Positions 44,955 to 54,504 of a DNA stretch of 64,000 bases are shown piece by piece (position 1 is the stretch's first letter; the number at the start of each line of letters is the position of its first letter). The stretch is from an uncultured Pseudanabaenaceae cyanobacterium (lineage in GTDB: Bacteria > Cyanobacteriota > Cyanobacteriia > PCC-9006 > JAAUQQ01), in contig CALECT010000079.1 in NCBI GenBank assembly GCA_937949725.1, forward strand, positions 1 through 64,000, given 5' to 3'. A program made the position numbers and the translations under genes. The notes under the pieces were generated by a model. That model had not been told where the DNA came from. It did no database searches and saw only the letters and a list, made by a program, of their open reading frames with translations.

Positions 44955-45884
44955 CTAGAACGGCATGTTCTTTATTACTTTTTCAAATTTACTCCGTAGT
45001 ATCTTCAGATATTTTATAGCTGGATTGGAGATTTGCTGCTTTACCAAAGCATATTCCTCATTTGAGTAGGTCAGGTCTTGTGGCATTTCACAATCTGCAA
45101 GGTAATAGTTATTTTGCGGTGAAGGCTTCTTTAATTTCCATCGATTGCGGTTCACCCCATGAGTTGCCGTCGAATCAAATCCAATATTTTGGACATAGCT
45201 TAGAGGGGGAAATAGCGTTAGTCCCCCTTCTTGGAAGACAGACCAATACCAGCGAATCGCCCAGGAATCAATTTTTCCAGACAGCTGATCTTGGAGCATT
45301 GAAAAATAATCATATGCTCCGTCCAAATCAAATTTTTTCTTTAGATTTTTGTCTTCTTCTAATAATTTCCAGTTAGTTACTTGCGGATCAAACTTCTGCC
45401 AAGCTCGCTTCCAAGTTGCCCAGCCCCAAGATGAAATAAAAGGCAAAAATAGAGCTTCCGTTCGTTCAGAGAACTCTCTAACAGGAAACATATAGCCAGA
45501 TACTTGCATCACTTTATCTTCATCAACATAGGTGTCCAATGCTTTGTTCATGAAAGCTAGAAATGCAGGTTTAACAATTAGATCATCTTCCAGGACAATG
45601 ACTTTCCCATAAGTGTTAACGAGTTGAGTCACTCCTGAAATAATAGAATTAGCTAAACCTTTGTTTTCTGGAGATTCTACGATGTTGGCTTTTTCTGAAA
45701 GCATCGAGCGAACGATAGCGCGTGTCTCATTCACAATCGCTTCGTCTTCTAATCGCTTAGAGCCATCACAGAAAACGTACAGAGTGCTTTCTTCAAATTC
45801 AGGGCATTGCATAAGCGCTGTTAACACCTGCGCTGTATGAGTCGGGCGTTTATATACAAATAAAGCGATTGGAGCTAATGTCAT
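44955..45884 (-). CDS. GNT-I-like glycosyltransferase
   Basis: The protein is 309 residues: APIALFVYKRPTHTAQVLTA at the start, KVIVLEDDLIVKPAFLAFM as the E-D-D metal site, and SWGWATWKRAWQKFDP as a strongly conserved acceptor-side motif. This is the bacterial branch of GNT-I/POMGnT-like GT-A enzymes common in exopolysaccharide loci. The sugar is unknown. Confidence 0.87.
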   Translation of the reverse strand: MTLAPIALFVYKRPTHTAQVLTALMQCPEFEESTLYVFCDGSKRLEDEAIVNETRAIVRSMLSEKANIVESPENKGLANSIISGVTQLVNTYGKVIVLEDDLIVKPAFLAFMNKALDTYVDEDKVMQVSGYMFPVREFSERTEALFLPFISSWGWATWKRAWQKFDPQVTNWKLLEEDKNLKKKFDLDGAYDYFSMLQDQLSGKIDSWAIRWYWSVFQEGGLTLFPPLSYVQNIGFDSTATHGVNRNRWKLKKPSPQNNYYLADCEMPQDLTYSNEEYALVKQQISNPAIKYLKILRSKFEKVIKNMPF

Positions 45885-45982
45885 TTCTGGGAATAAACGT
45901 CTTCTTATATAAAAGCTGTAGTAATAAGATAGTCAGGGTATCGTGATACTTCTCAATTCAAAGATCACGATGCTATTTATGC

Positions 45983-47002
45983 TTACAATGAAGATTCTAG
46001 CAAGTCAGCCTCTTCTTTTTTCTGAGTCTCTGGAACTTGAGCTGGGATAAGATTTAATTGCTGAGACAAGTGGAATTTTAGCTTTTTCTGATCAAAACGG
46101 TACTGTCCATCACAAACAACCCACGATCGAAGAGGACGATGATAGAACGGGTCGTATAGCTTCACACCTGATGAGGCCATAGCTGCCATATAACTGAATG
46201 TACTCCTAGACATCACAAGGATATCGGCCTTCACTAGAGCATGAAATGTCTCAAAGACACATTCGTTTAAGTGAAGGCTGATGGGAATCTCAGAAATGCT
46301 TTGCGTAATATCTGAGAAGTCTTTAACATTGCCCTGAGAAAAAATTTGTATAGATAATTTTGAATTCAGGTTGGCCGGAACAGCATCCAGGATGTTCTGT
46401 ATCAGCTCAATAATAGATTGATTGTCTGTATATCGTTTTGCAAATCGGCCTGTCTTAAGAACATCACCGCGCCGAATATGCAATGCAAGCTTAAGACCGT
46501 TGCTCTCTTTACAGTCGCCTTCAATCTCAGATCTCGTTTTTGGGTTACTACTATACTTCTGAGAGAAAGAAGGCTTTAGGCGAGTATAACGATTTGGAAA
46601 AACATTAGCGTATTCATGGCAATGCTTTAATGCATATATTGTTTCTGAATTTGGAAACCATGGAATTGCATGTATTCCGGGAAGGGAAATAACGGATTCA
46701 GATACTGGTATCTGTTGCTCTCCAAAGCCTAAATTAAAAAATGATTCCCATTTGGACTCCCATGCAGGGTCATTGTCATAGTTGTGCTCAATCGTCTGGA
46801 ATGGCGTATGGAGATAATTAAATCCAAGGGCCTGACAAAATAGCTGAGTTGACAGGACAGATATTGCTTGTGCCCCTGCCCCATCGCCTTTTCCTCTACA
46901 GGTGATGCGTATTTCAGATCGCCTCTTTTGGCTGAGAAAAATATTCCAGAAGATGAGCTTCAGCCAAGTGATGCCTTTGAAGTAAAGTCTCCGAATCAAC
47001 AT
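45983..47002 (-). CDS. GT-B glycosyltransferase with fucosyltransferase-type HxRRGD motif
   Basis: The protein is 339 residues. KLALHIRRGDVLK carries the HxRRGD that binds GDP-fucose in GT11 and related enzymes, and the late ADILVMSRSTFSYMAAMASS matches the second donor motif. The N-terminal part has GDGAGAQAIS, an unusual form of the G-x-GNQ segment. GDP-fucose or another GDP-deoxysugar is the likely donor. A second HxRRGD enzyme is at 51098-52078. Confidence 0.78.
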   Translation of the reverse strand: MLIRRLYFKGITWLKLIFWNIFLSQKRRSEIRITCRGKGDGAGAQAISVLSTQLFCQALGFNYLHTPFQTIEHNYDNDPAWESKWESFFNLGFGEQQIPVSESVISLPGIHAIPWFPNSETIYALKHCHEYANVFPNRYTRLKPSFSQKYSSNPKTRSEIEGDCKESNGLKLALHIRRGDVLKTGRFAKRYTDNQSIIELIQNILDAVPANLNSKLSIQIFSQGNVKDFSDITQSISEIPISLHLNECVFETFHALVKADILVMSRSTFSYMAAMASSGVKLYDPFYHRPLRSWVVCDGQYRFDQKKLKFHLSQQLNLIPAQVPETQKKEEADLLESSL

Positions 47003-47301
47003 AAGCTCTAAAATTTATATAATTCTACTTAGCTAGACTAATTGTTGTCAGAGATTAAGGGTTATCTTGTTTTTAACTATTCTATCAACAAGAAAAGATA
47101 AACATCATCACCAAGCATCTTATCTGTCAAGCCACTTGGCTCAAAGCCTCTTATAGTGCATCAGGCTACGCTCTCTGGAAGGCGGAGTAATTACAAATCA
47201 AGCTACTAAAAACTCATATTTAATACACAGTATTTATATGAAAAAGTAAAGTGACTTTCTCCAACATATTCTTCTAGTCTTAATAAAAACCAGAAACAAA
47301 G
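47003..47301. other. Intergenic gap between GT and FkbM genes
   Basis: About 300 AT-rich bases. I see no gene or strong hairpin; it may contain a promoter for the genes to the left. Confidence 0.35.
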
Positions 47302-48144
47302 CTAAATGCTTAATCCATTAGGGAGACACAAGATGTCACCATTATGGTCAGAACTCACTTCCTTATGAGGCTTCACAGGATTCACAATTTTATAAGAATA
47401 AGACTCAAAAAAATCAAATACTTCAGCAGCTGACGATCCATTCTTTCTCAACAAATTGTCAGAAATCTCAGACAAAACAATAGGGCGATGTTCTTGAATC
47501 GTACCTTTAGCTCCATCAAACACTCGCTTCTCAGCACCTTCAACATCTATTTTTACAAAGCCAGGCCGTAAGCCATGAGCTTTCACCAAGTTGTCTATGG
47601 TTTCGCTAGGAACCTTGTGAGTAACGTAGGATTCTTTTGCAATAGAAGGATGCTCCATTACACCAATACTAGAGTATTCCTCCTTGCCTAATACTGTTCT
47701 GATTTCCAATTCCCCTGAAATATCAGATGCAACACCATTATAGGAAATGACTTTTTCTCGAACACCATTGAGAACAATATTTTGTTCAAGCTTGCCGAAA
47801 GCATTGTCTGTCGGCTCAATTGCGAGTACACGAGATGAATGTGAAATCTTTTGTGCCAGCAGAACAGAGTAAAAGCCTACATTTGCTCCAATATCTACAA
47901 CATCCTTCTCATGAAGAAGATGCTTCAGACAAGAAGCAACTAAAGCAGGCTCGTAATGACCTTTAATTAATATTCTGCGGAATAATGTAGATCTTCGATC
48001 TATGTAGAAATCACCACAGAACTCACCTACATGAATAACTGGATCATCTCTCAAGATTTCAGACAATTCCTCATACATTTTCCTTCTAGGAGCGTCATTA
48101 GCCCTAACCAAGGCCCGTTTTACTTTATTTAATAACATTTTCAC
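47302..48144 (-). CDS. FkbM-family methyltransferase
   Basis: The protein is 280 residues. KDVVDIGANVGFYSVLLAQK is the FkbM SAM motif, and RVLAIEPTDNAFGKLEQNIV and FVKIDVEGAEKRVFDG complete the signature (the D-V-E-G-x-E block). These enzymes O-methylate sugars or polyketides; a sugar of the repeat unit is the likely acceptor. It is followed by about 300 bases without a gene. Confidence 0.9.
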   Translation of the reverse strand: MKMLLNKVKRALVRANDAPRRKMYEELSEILRDDPVIHVGEFCGDFYIDRRSTLFRRILIKGHYEPALVASCLKHLLHEKDVVDIGANVGFYSVLLAQKISHSSRVLAIEPTDNAFGKLEQNIVLNGVREKVISYNGVASDISGELEIRTVLGKEEYSSIGVMEHPSIAKESYVTHKVPSETIDNLVKAHGLRPGFVKIDVEGAEKRVFDGAKGTIQEHRPIVLSEISDNLLRKNGSSAAEVFDFFESYSYKIVNPVKPHKEVSSDHNGDILCLPNGLSI

Positions 48145-48247
48145 TTCCTAATTGACGAACCCATTAAAAATAATCGTACAAAACCGATATATATTTTCTA
48201 TAACTCATTATAACGATAACACAAAATCTTTTGTATTATCCACAGAG

Positions 48248-49711
48248 TCAGACATTCTTTTTTCGAAATCTTCCTGTATCTATTCCACCAGAAAAAATCT
48301 TGGCTGCTAAAGCAAATTGGAGACAGGCTAAAGCTATGTGAATTCCTAAAGGCTTTGGGGGGAAGAAAACTGACAGTCCTACTATTAGGAAGAGTAGCAT
48401 CGCATCAACTAAGAACCAATTCAAAAACACCATTTTCTTGATTTCAATTTTTTCTAAAACCCGCCATGTTAAAGCTACTAATCCTATGAAAGGAATATTT
48501 CCAGCGATAGCACCACTTAGTCCCCAAAAGTAACCTCCTAGACCAATAGAAAAGATTGATAAAGCACTGCATAACAAAACTATTTTCATCAAAAACACCT
48601 CTTCGTTAAGAGCCATGAGTAGATAATAGGAAGAGCTATTTGCAGAGTACAGAGAGTAGATAATCGTCGCAAAAATAAATGCTCCCAAATATTCAGGTCT
48701 ATTATTTTCACCTAGGAGAATCTCCATTATTTGCTCTGAGAAGGTAATAATAAGACTACCCAAACCGATTGAAAGAGAAATACTGATCAAAGATGAAGTC
48801 TTTATCCCAGACAAAATTTCTTCTCTATTAGCAGAAGCATCATTAGCAAGGCGAGAGATTCCAGGAAGACTTGGCTGAACTGCTGCGGCTGCAATAGCAT
48901 TTATTTTAGAAGTTACAGTGGTAATTGCGGCATAGATTCCCAAAAAGCTTGGGCCAAGAATTGCACCAATCAAAATTTTATCAACTTGACTAAACACAAC
49001 ACTTCCCATTGAAGTGAACCAGACTGAAACACTATATTTTAAAATTTCAAAGCACTGCTTACTATCCCAGCTTGGCTTATCAATACGATTTGTCGAATCA
49101 ATCAGCAGCTTAAAGCTTAGTAAGGCATGAATAGAAAAGAATAAAGCAATAATCAAAGATTGACTTTGCATTAACCTGAGAACATTCATGTCCATCAGCG
49201 CTAGCCAAATCAAGCTACAGTTAGATATGACGATCTGTAGAGTGTTGATTGTATTCGACCAAATGTACTTGCCGTATGACTGTTCTGTTCCAACAAGTAT
49301 GCTCTGAACCATTCGAAACCAAACAGCAATACCTCCCCAACGAAAAGTAGGGACTAAAATATCACGCTGAGATTCTGAGAGATTTGGAAATGAAGAAACA
49401 ATTTGAGATGCCGCAAGCAAGGTAAGGGCAAGAACAATAGTTGCCACAAATAGCATTGCTATACCGAGAAGGTAAATCATCTTCCAAGGGTCTGATTCCT
49501 TTCCACGACCTAACTCCTTAGACATGAAGAAAGCGGTTGAAGAGCCAAGGCCTCCCTCTGCCAAACCAATTAGCACCAAAGTACTAGAAACTAAAGTCCA
49601 GATGCCATAATCTTCTAGTCCTAAACATCGAATAAGAACTGGAACAGCAATCATTGCTGAGGCCATTCGTAAAGCTATACCGGCCAAATTATAGAGTCCA
49701 TTCTTCAGCAT
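48248..49711 (-). CDS. Wzx-type oligosaccharide flippase
   Basis: The protein is 487 residues with about 12-14 hydrophobic spans. The N-terminus begins GLYNLAGIALRMASAMIAVP, then LEDYGIWTLVSSTL, the usual first motif of MATE/MOP-type polysaccharide exporters. It moves lipid-linked repeat units to the periplasmic face. The polymerase gene lies directly upstream, 37 bases away. Confidence 0.9.
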   Translation of the reverse strand: MLKNGLYNLAGIALRMASAMIAVPVLIRCLGLEDYGIWTLVSSTLVLIGLAEGGLGSSTAFFMSKELGRGKESDPWKMIYLLGIAMLFVATIVLALTLLAASQIVSSFPNLSESQRDILVPTFRWGGIAVWFRMVQSILVGTEQSYGKYIWSNTINTLQIVISNCSLIWLALMDMNVLRLMQSQSLIIALFFSIHALLSFKLLIDSTNRIDKPSWDSKQCFEILKYSVSVWFTSMGSVVFSQVDKILIGAILGPSFLGIYAAITTVTSKINAIAAAAVQPSLPGISRLANDASANREEILSGIKTSSLISISLSIGLGSLIITFSEQIMEILLGENNRPEYLGAFIFATIIYSLYSANSSSYYLLMALNEEVFLMKIVLLCSALSIFSIGLGGYFWGLSGAIAGNIPFIGLVALTWRVLEKIEIKKMVFLNWFLVDAMLLFLIVGLSVFFPPKPLGIHIALACLQFALAAKIFSGGIDTGRFRKKNV

Positions 49712-49748
49712 TCGCGAATACCTAGTCGGGGAATTTAGAAGTGAAGCA

Positions 49749-51038
49749 CTAAGTAAGGGCAGTCGAAGAGATCTCTTTTTGATGCTTCTTAGTATGAGAT
49801 GAAAGTGTCAAGGCAATTACCGAAAACAATAAATACCAAAACGTGTACGATGCATTCAACGAGCCAGAAAACATAGAGCCCACAGAGCGCTCAATGAAAA
49901 GCAACCCAACCCAACCCCATGCTTGGTTAGGCCCAGTAAGAGAGCGAACTGATAGAACAAAGCCTCTAAACATTAGCCACGTAAACAATATGCCGCCTAA
50001 GATACCCAATGGCAGAAATCCTTCTAAGAAAAGATTATGGGGATAGCCATGCCCAGGCATCTCAACACCAGTTCCTACAAGGGGGTTTTGCAAAATTAGT
50101 CGCAGTGCTAAAGAGTACAAATTAGCTCTGCCTAAACCATTTTCATTAGCCTCAAGCTCATCTCCCAATGCGAACAAGCGTTCAAAAAAGCTAGTGCCAT
50201 ATGAAGAGGAGAAAACAGTCCCTGCAACAGCACTTAAAACTATAATTAAAAGCAATAAGAAAGTTCTAAAATTTCGCTTTCCCTGTCGAATTATTAAGAT
50301 AAAGACGCTACTCAAAAGCGCTAAAAAAGGCCCTCTGGAAGATGCAAGCATCACAACAATTACCCCGAGCAACATACTTGTTATGCAAGCAAAACTGAAT
50401 ATCTTCGCTCTTTTCTTAGGTAAGACTCTTCGGTAGTTTAGCCAACCAAATAAACCAAGTAGTGCGAGCGAGGCACCATAATGCCCTAGACTAATTGGGT
50501 TTATTGCGGTTGCTGCTAGCCGACCAGATTGAGCATAAAATCTAGTCTGGCTTGGGTCCATTAACAGAGTCCGAATTCCGATAAAGCCATGGGCAGCCCA
50601 TGTCCAGAAAAAATATTTAGGTGATTCAGCTTTGTCCAGGAAAAACATGTTTAACCCTGGAATGATAATAATCAAAAACCAAAATAACCAATAGTCCACA
50701 GGCTGCTTAAATAGATTCTCTGGTACGACTAGTGTGTCGTATAGGAGCCTGAGCGAATATGCCGAGACAAATAGCAATAGCAATCGAACTATATTTTTTT
50801 TAAGCAAAAACGCCAGCTTGTTGACAGATGCCGGTTTTTTTACTCTGGAAACTAAACTAAAGTTATAGAGTAACAACAACAAGCTCAAACCGAGCGTTAT
50901 CGCTCGGTAAGGTATTGTCAAAGCTCTCGATGCATCAGCAGAAGGTACAACCGAACCAACAATGCCATACCCAGCAAACGTAAAAACAAAGACAAAAACC
51001 CTGAGGTTAGTCACTGTGAATAATTTGGTTTTGGCCAT
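49749..51038 (-). CDS. Wzy-type polymerase / O-antigen ligase family protein
   Basis: The protein is 429 residues with around 10-11 hydrophobic spans. A large extracytoplasmic loop carries GVEMPGHGYPHNLFLEGFLP, the H-N-x-x-L-E motif of the Wzy_C/WaaL family. The basic SSRGPFLALLSSVFIL segment is also typical. In this setting it most likely polymerises repeat units after flipping. The start is ATG 51038. Confidence 0.9.
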   Translation of the reverse strand: MAKTKLFTVTNLRVFVFVFTFAGYGIVGSVVPSADASRALTIPYRAITLGLSLLLLLYNFSLVSRVKKPASVNKLAFLLKKNIVRLLLLFVSAYSLRLLYDTLVVPENLFKQPVDYWLFWFLIIIIPGLNMFFLDKAESPKYFFWTWAAHGFIGIRTLLMDPSQTRFYAQSGRLAATAINPISLGHYGASLALLGLFGWLNYRRVLPKKRAKIFSFACITSMLLGVIVVMLASSRGPFLALLSSVFILIIRQGKRNFRTFLLLLIIVLSAVAGTVFSSSYGTSFFERLFALGDELEANENGLGRANLYSLALRLILQNPLVGTGVEMPGHGYPHNLFLEGFLPLGILGGILFTWLMFRGFVLSVRSLTGPNQAWGWVGLLFIERSVGSMFSGSLNASYTFWYLLFSVIALTLSSHTKKHQKEISSTALT

Positions 51039-51097
51039 GTTTTTAATAATGCCTGTCTAAGCAATCTTACCCACAGTCAACTATTGAATAGAATTTT

Positions 51098-52078
51098 TTA
51101 GTTCGCGACTGCTATGCGCTCTTGGCCCAGGCGATCTTTTATATTTTGGTATAGAAGAGTTGGAAGCTCTTCCTTGGGATTCACCCCCCCCTCGTAAATC
51201 TTAGAACGACTTTCCTCAGCCAAAATAGGCTCATATAGATGAGCTCGATTAGCCGGCCAAATGGTCGGACATTGACCCAAGTAAGTCGCCCATGCGCTAA
51301 AGCTACTGTGGGATGAACCAATGAGTAATTTGCAACGAGACAGCGTAATAAGGTCTGAGATTGCTGAGTTATCTGTAGAAAGAGTTACATTTGGGAGTTC
51401 CAACAATGGTGCTAATTCCTGAGGATATCCATCCGAAAATACCATTGCTGGAACATCTTGTTGTGCAGCTATCCGTATAGCTTTTAGCGTTTCTATATAC
51501 CAATCAAGGTTAGTGTACACATATCGCCGAACTGCAAAATCATCACTATCTTTTGGTTCTTGGAAATCTCCTCTACGAACATGAATTGCAATGTGAGGAG
51601 CAGAACGCGCTAGGACTTGCGATCGTAGTTTGGGTTGCAAATCTTGTAGCAACAGATCTTTTACAAGTAAGTGATGCGCTTTCAATTCCTGGAAGTAGTC
51701 ATTCCAAGGAGGCATCTTGTCAAAAACAAAACAGATTGGCTGTGAAAGACCAGGATCTGTCTGTTTTCCAGGTAATGCGGCATTAGCAAATTCGTTTATA
51801 GAAATTGAGGGATTACAGACAATCTTTGGTTTGCGTAAAAGCTGAGTAGTCCAGGAGCGTAGACGCGAAAGATATCTATCTCGAGAGAAAAAGCCACCAT
51901 AGAAACGCTTACAGCGCTCTCCTCGCAAATAAGGGCCAATATGAAAACTCTCCCAGGTTGGAGCAATCATAGGAATACTATTAAGCTCAGCAAAAACAGC
52001 TGCTCTTGCCCAGACTAGTAACATATTCCCTAAACCTGCGTGGGGCAGGTTCGCTTTTACAGTTTTTTTAATCGCCAT
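51098..52078 (-). CDS. Alpha-1,2-fucosyltransferase-like (GT11-type) protein
   Basis: The protein is 326 residues. HAGLGNMLLVWARAAVFAEL is the N-terminal acceptor-side motif of this group, and IAIHVRRGDFQEP the GDP-binding HxRRGD. Close to the C-terminus, LIGSSHSSFSAWATYLG is the third motif. GDP-fucose or a related donor is expected. No GDP-fucose synthesis genes (gmd, fcl) are recognised in the window, so the donor is made elsewhere or differs. Confidence 0.8.
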   Translation of the reverse strand: MAIKKTVKANLPHAGLGNMLLVWARAAVFAELNSIPMIAPTWESFHIGPYLRGERCKRFYGGFFSRDRYLSRLRSWTTQLLRKPKIVCNPSISINEFANAALPGKQTDPGLSQPICFVFDKMPPWNDYFQELKAHHLLVKDLLLQDLQPKLRSQVLARSAPHIAIHVRRGDFQEPKDSDDFAVRRYVYTNLDWYIETLKAIRIAAQQDVPAMVFSDGYPQELAPLLELPNVTLSTDNSAISDLITLSRCKLLIGSSHSSFSAWATYLGQCPTIWPANRAHLYEPILAEESRSKIYEGGVNPKEELPTLLYQNIKDRLGQERIAVAN

Positions 52079-52114
52079 GACAACCGGAGAGAACAGAAAA
52101 ACGGAATACGATGC

Positions 52115-52729
52115 TCATGCGTTTTGCGGGTGACGGAAGACATGAATCTGATCTAGTGCCACATCCACACGATAGCCAGGGAAATAGTCTTCAATTGCCT
52201 TGAACAGAGCAGACTTACTAGGAAATCCAGGCTCAGTTCCAAACAATCTAAAATCATCAATTAAGATGCCAGCCACTTTTTCTCGGAATCGAGACAGAAT
52301 TTTAAGCTCTTCGATCGCAGGTTCAGGCATATCACCGCAAGCAGTGTCTCCCCCAGAGAAATGGCCATCTAGAAAAACAAGTACAGTTTGATCTGTCTTC
52401 TGCAATACAGATTCTAATTTCTCAACAGCATCCCCTTGCAAGACTTCAATGTGAGGATGGCGAGACAAAAAGGATTGTGCCTTGTTGGCCAAGTCAGGAT
52501 CCAGCTCAATCGTATAAATAGAGTCAAACACAGATGCACATCTATTTGTTGTGACACCTAGATAAGTTCCAGTCTCAACAAAAGCTTTAGCTCCTGTTTT
52601 GTGCTTTAAGCCTTTAATGGCGCGAAATTTTGTATAGCTATGAGGATTCGAAAACTTGAATGCAGCTAGCTTATAGAGATCGGAGAAATGCCCTGCAATG
52701 GCCTGAAGCTCACGTCCTTGTTTGTTCAT
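52115..52729 (-). CDS. SAM-dependent methyltransferase-like protein
   Basis: The protein is about 204 residues. AFVETGTYLGVTTNRCAS is motif I, IYTIELDPDLANKA motif II, IEVLQGDAVEKL motif III, and VLVFLDGHFSG and IEELKILSRF follow. It belongs to the TylF/macrocin-type or related O-methyltransferases. The start at 52729 is chosen because AGGAAA precedes it; the frame extends to 52774. Confidence 0.78.
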   Translation of the reverse strand: MNKQGRELQAIAGHFSDLYKLAAFKFSNPHSYTKFRAIKGLKHKTGAKAFVETGTYLGVTTNRCASVFDSIYTIELDPDLANKAQSFLSRHPHIEVLQGDAVEKLESVLQKTDQTVLVFLDGHFSGGDTACGDMPEPAIEELKILSRFREKVAGILIDDFRLFGTEPGFPSKSALFKAIEDYFPGYRVDVALDQIHVFRHPQNA

Positions 52730-52804
52730 TTCGATTTCCTGTAGGTGAGTTAAATATAAAATATCAGCAAGCAAACATGCCTAAAGAGAAGCGCACTTGC
52801 ATAA

Positions 52805-53695
52805 TTACGAAAAACGCTCAATCAAATACTTCCGTCCTTTTTTGAGAACAATTCTGGGATGGTCATACCAACAATACTTCAATGTTTTCTCTAAGCCAGA
52901 AATTTTGAGCGAAAACAAGAAGGGAGAAATAAGCTTATTGCCTAGTTCTTGATGCAAGCCAAGCATGTCATCAACAGATCTATTTAAGAGCGAAGGCAGG
53001 TTTACTAAGTAACAAGTCCTACCATGAACAGACTGCTTAAAAGCAAAGCTATAAACATTAGACAAGTTTTTCACGTAGAGGCTCTGTTTCTTATCAGATT
53101 CCGCCATGGCTGGATAAAAATAAAAAACGGGCACCTGCGAATCTCGTAAAATATTATCGATTCGATAGTACTGTTTAACTAGAGCATCATTTTCATATTT
53201 TACGAGGGTAGGGTTTCTTGCTCTCTGCTTTGGATTCTCTAGAATAGACTCTAAAGAAAACTGAGCCGAGAAGCAAAAAATCTGCTCAGCTTTAAGAAGC
53301 GCACCCAAGAGACTTGCAGCATAGCCTCCGGCAGAACTACCAATGCAAGAGACTTGATACCCTTCTGTTTCTTTTTGCAAGAAGTCCTTGAGCTTTACAA
53401 CAGAATCAATGGAGCGGTTGATGCCTTCTAAATACCACTGCTTTGCGACATCGCGAACGAATATAGCCTTCCCAATAGAGGCTGGAATATTCCTCCGCCA
53501 TTCAAATCTATTTTTTTCCACGACTTCTCGTCGAAAAGTGTTAAGACTGTTAGGAGAATAAAGCCCATTACTAGAGAAAAAGATAATGCAGCGCTTACTT
53601 TTAGGATTTAAATTAGCGATTTCGTAATTTGGGTGAGTTTGATAAACCTCATGCATTAGAGGAATATCAAACTGAGTACATAGTTCGCCTGACAT
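52805..53695 (-). CDS. Alpha/beta-hydrolase-like protein in the exopolysaccharide locus
   Basis: The protein is 296 residues. The nucleophile elbow is CIGSSAGGYAASLLGALLKA, with the Ser in GSSAGG, followed by QIFCFSAQFSL. A late VHGRTCYL could supply His. It has no signal peptide or span. It might be a deacetylase or esterase acting on the polymer or its precursors. It is the first gene after the dual-specificity phosphatase gap. Confidence 0.65.
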   Translation of the reverse strand: MSGELCTQFDIPLMHEVYQTHPNYEIANLNPKSKRCIIFFSSNGLYSPNSLNTFRREVVEKNRFEWRRNIPASIGKAIFVRDVAKQWYLEGINRSIDSVVKLKDFLQKETEGYQVSCIGSSAGGYAASLLGALLKAEQIFCFSAQFSLESILENPKQRARNPTLVKYENDALVKQYYRIDNILRDSQVPVFYFYPAMAESDKKQSLYVKNLSNVYSFAFKQSVHGRTCYLVNLPSLLNRSVDDMLGLHQELGNKLISPFLFSLKISGLEKTLKYCWYDHPRIVLKKGRKYLIERFS

Positions 53696-53948
53696 ATTTT
53701 GACTGAATAAATAATGATTTGGATAGTGACTTCAACATAGAGAACCCGAGTAAGCCAGGCGAACAAAAGTACACAAGTACAGCTAGACGAAATAGGAGCA
53801 AGTAGTAGGTTTAGATTCCATTACTTTGAAATCCAATATCTCGACAAGACAATCTATCCGGATTCTTCTGTGCTTGCATTTTATATAAGGTTTAGTGTAC
53901 ATTGCAGAGATAAGACTGTGTACAAATATACCCAAAATTTGCAGAGAA

Positions 53949-54461
53949 ATGCAAGACTTTTTTGCTAAATTCATGCCCTTATCATCTGATAAGCTCGATG
54001 AAAGTTCAAAGAGGTCCTCTAAGCTAAATTGGATTTTAATGAATCAGCTGGCCGTTGGGCCAATTCCTTTAAGTAAAGAACGGCAGGACTTGCTGATTGA
54101 TTCAGGGATTCGTTCTATCCTTACGGTATGCAGCGAGTCCGATGGAAAGCTGCCTGAGGATTTGTTAGCAAAAGTAAGATGGCATCGGGTCGCTTTGCCA
54201 GACAGTCATAGTAGTGAGCGGATGACGGAAACGCAGCTTGCAGAAGCAATCACAGTGGCACAAGAACTATTGCAGGACACTGCCCCGCTGTATATTCACT
54301 GTGTTGCCGGAATGGAACGTTCCCCGAGCGTTTGCGTTGCTTATCTATGTAAGTACAAAGGAATGCAGCTTTGGGAGGCCTTGAATTGGGTTAAACAAGC
54401 CAATTCTCCAACCAATATTCTAGATTCTCAGCTCCAGGCTATTCAATCAATACTCAAATAA
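53949..54461 (+). CDS. Dual-specificity protein phosphatase
   Basis: The protein is about 170 residues. YIHCVAGMERSPSVCVAYLC is the HCxxGxxRS active site, and VRWHRVALPDSHSS supplies a candidate general acid Asp. An ILTVCSE segment precedes it. It removes phosphate from Tyr and Ser/Thr. The gene is the only plus-strand gene in the locus and converges on the Wzc kinase gene, ending 43 bases away. It may serve the role that the Wzb phosphatase has in other loci; no low-molecular-weight Wzb is recognised here. Several starts are possible: GTG 53895, ATG 53949 or ATG 54039. Confidence 0.82.
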   Translation: MQDFFAKFMPLSSDKLDESSKRSSKLNWILMNQLAVGPIPLSKERQDLLIDSGIRSILTVCSESDGKLPEDLLAKVRWHRVALPDSHSSERMTETQLAEAITVAQELLQDTAPLYIHCVAGMERSPSVCVAYLCKYKGMQLWEALNWVKQANSPTNILDSQLQAIQSILK

Positions 54462-54504
54462 AGTTTTTGAATAGATCCGGTATCGCAAGCGCAAGCTTGA
54501 AGCA

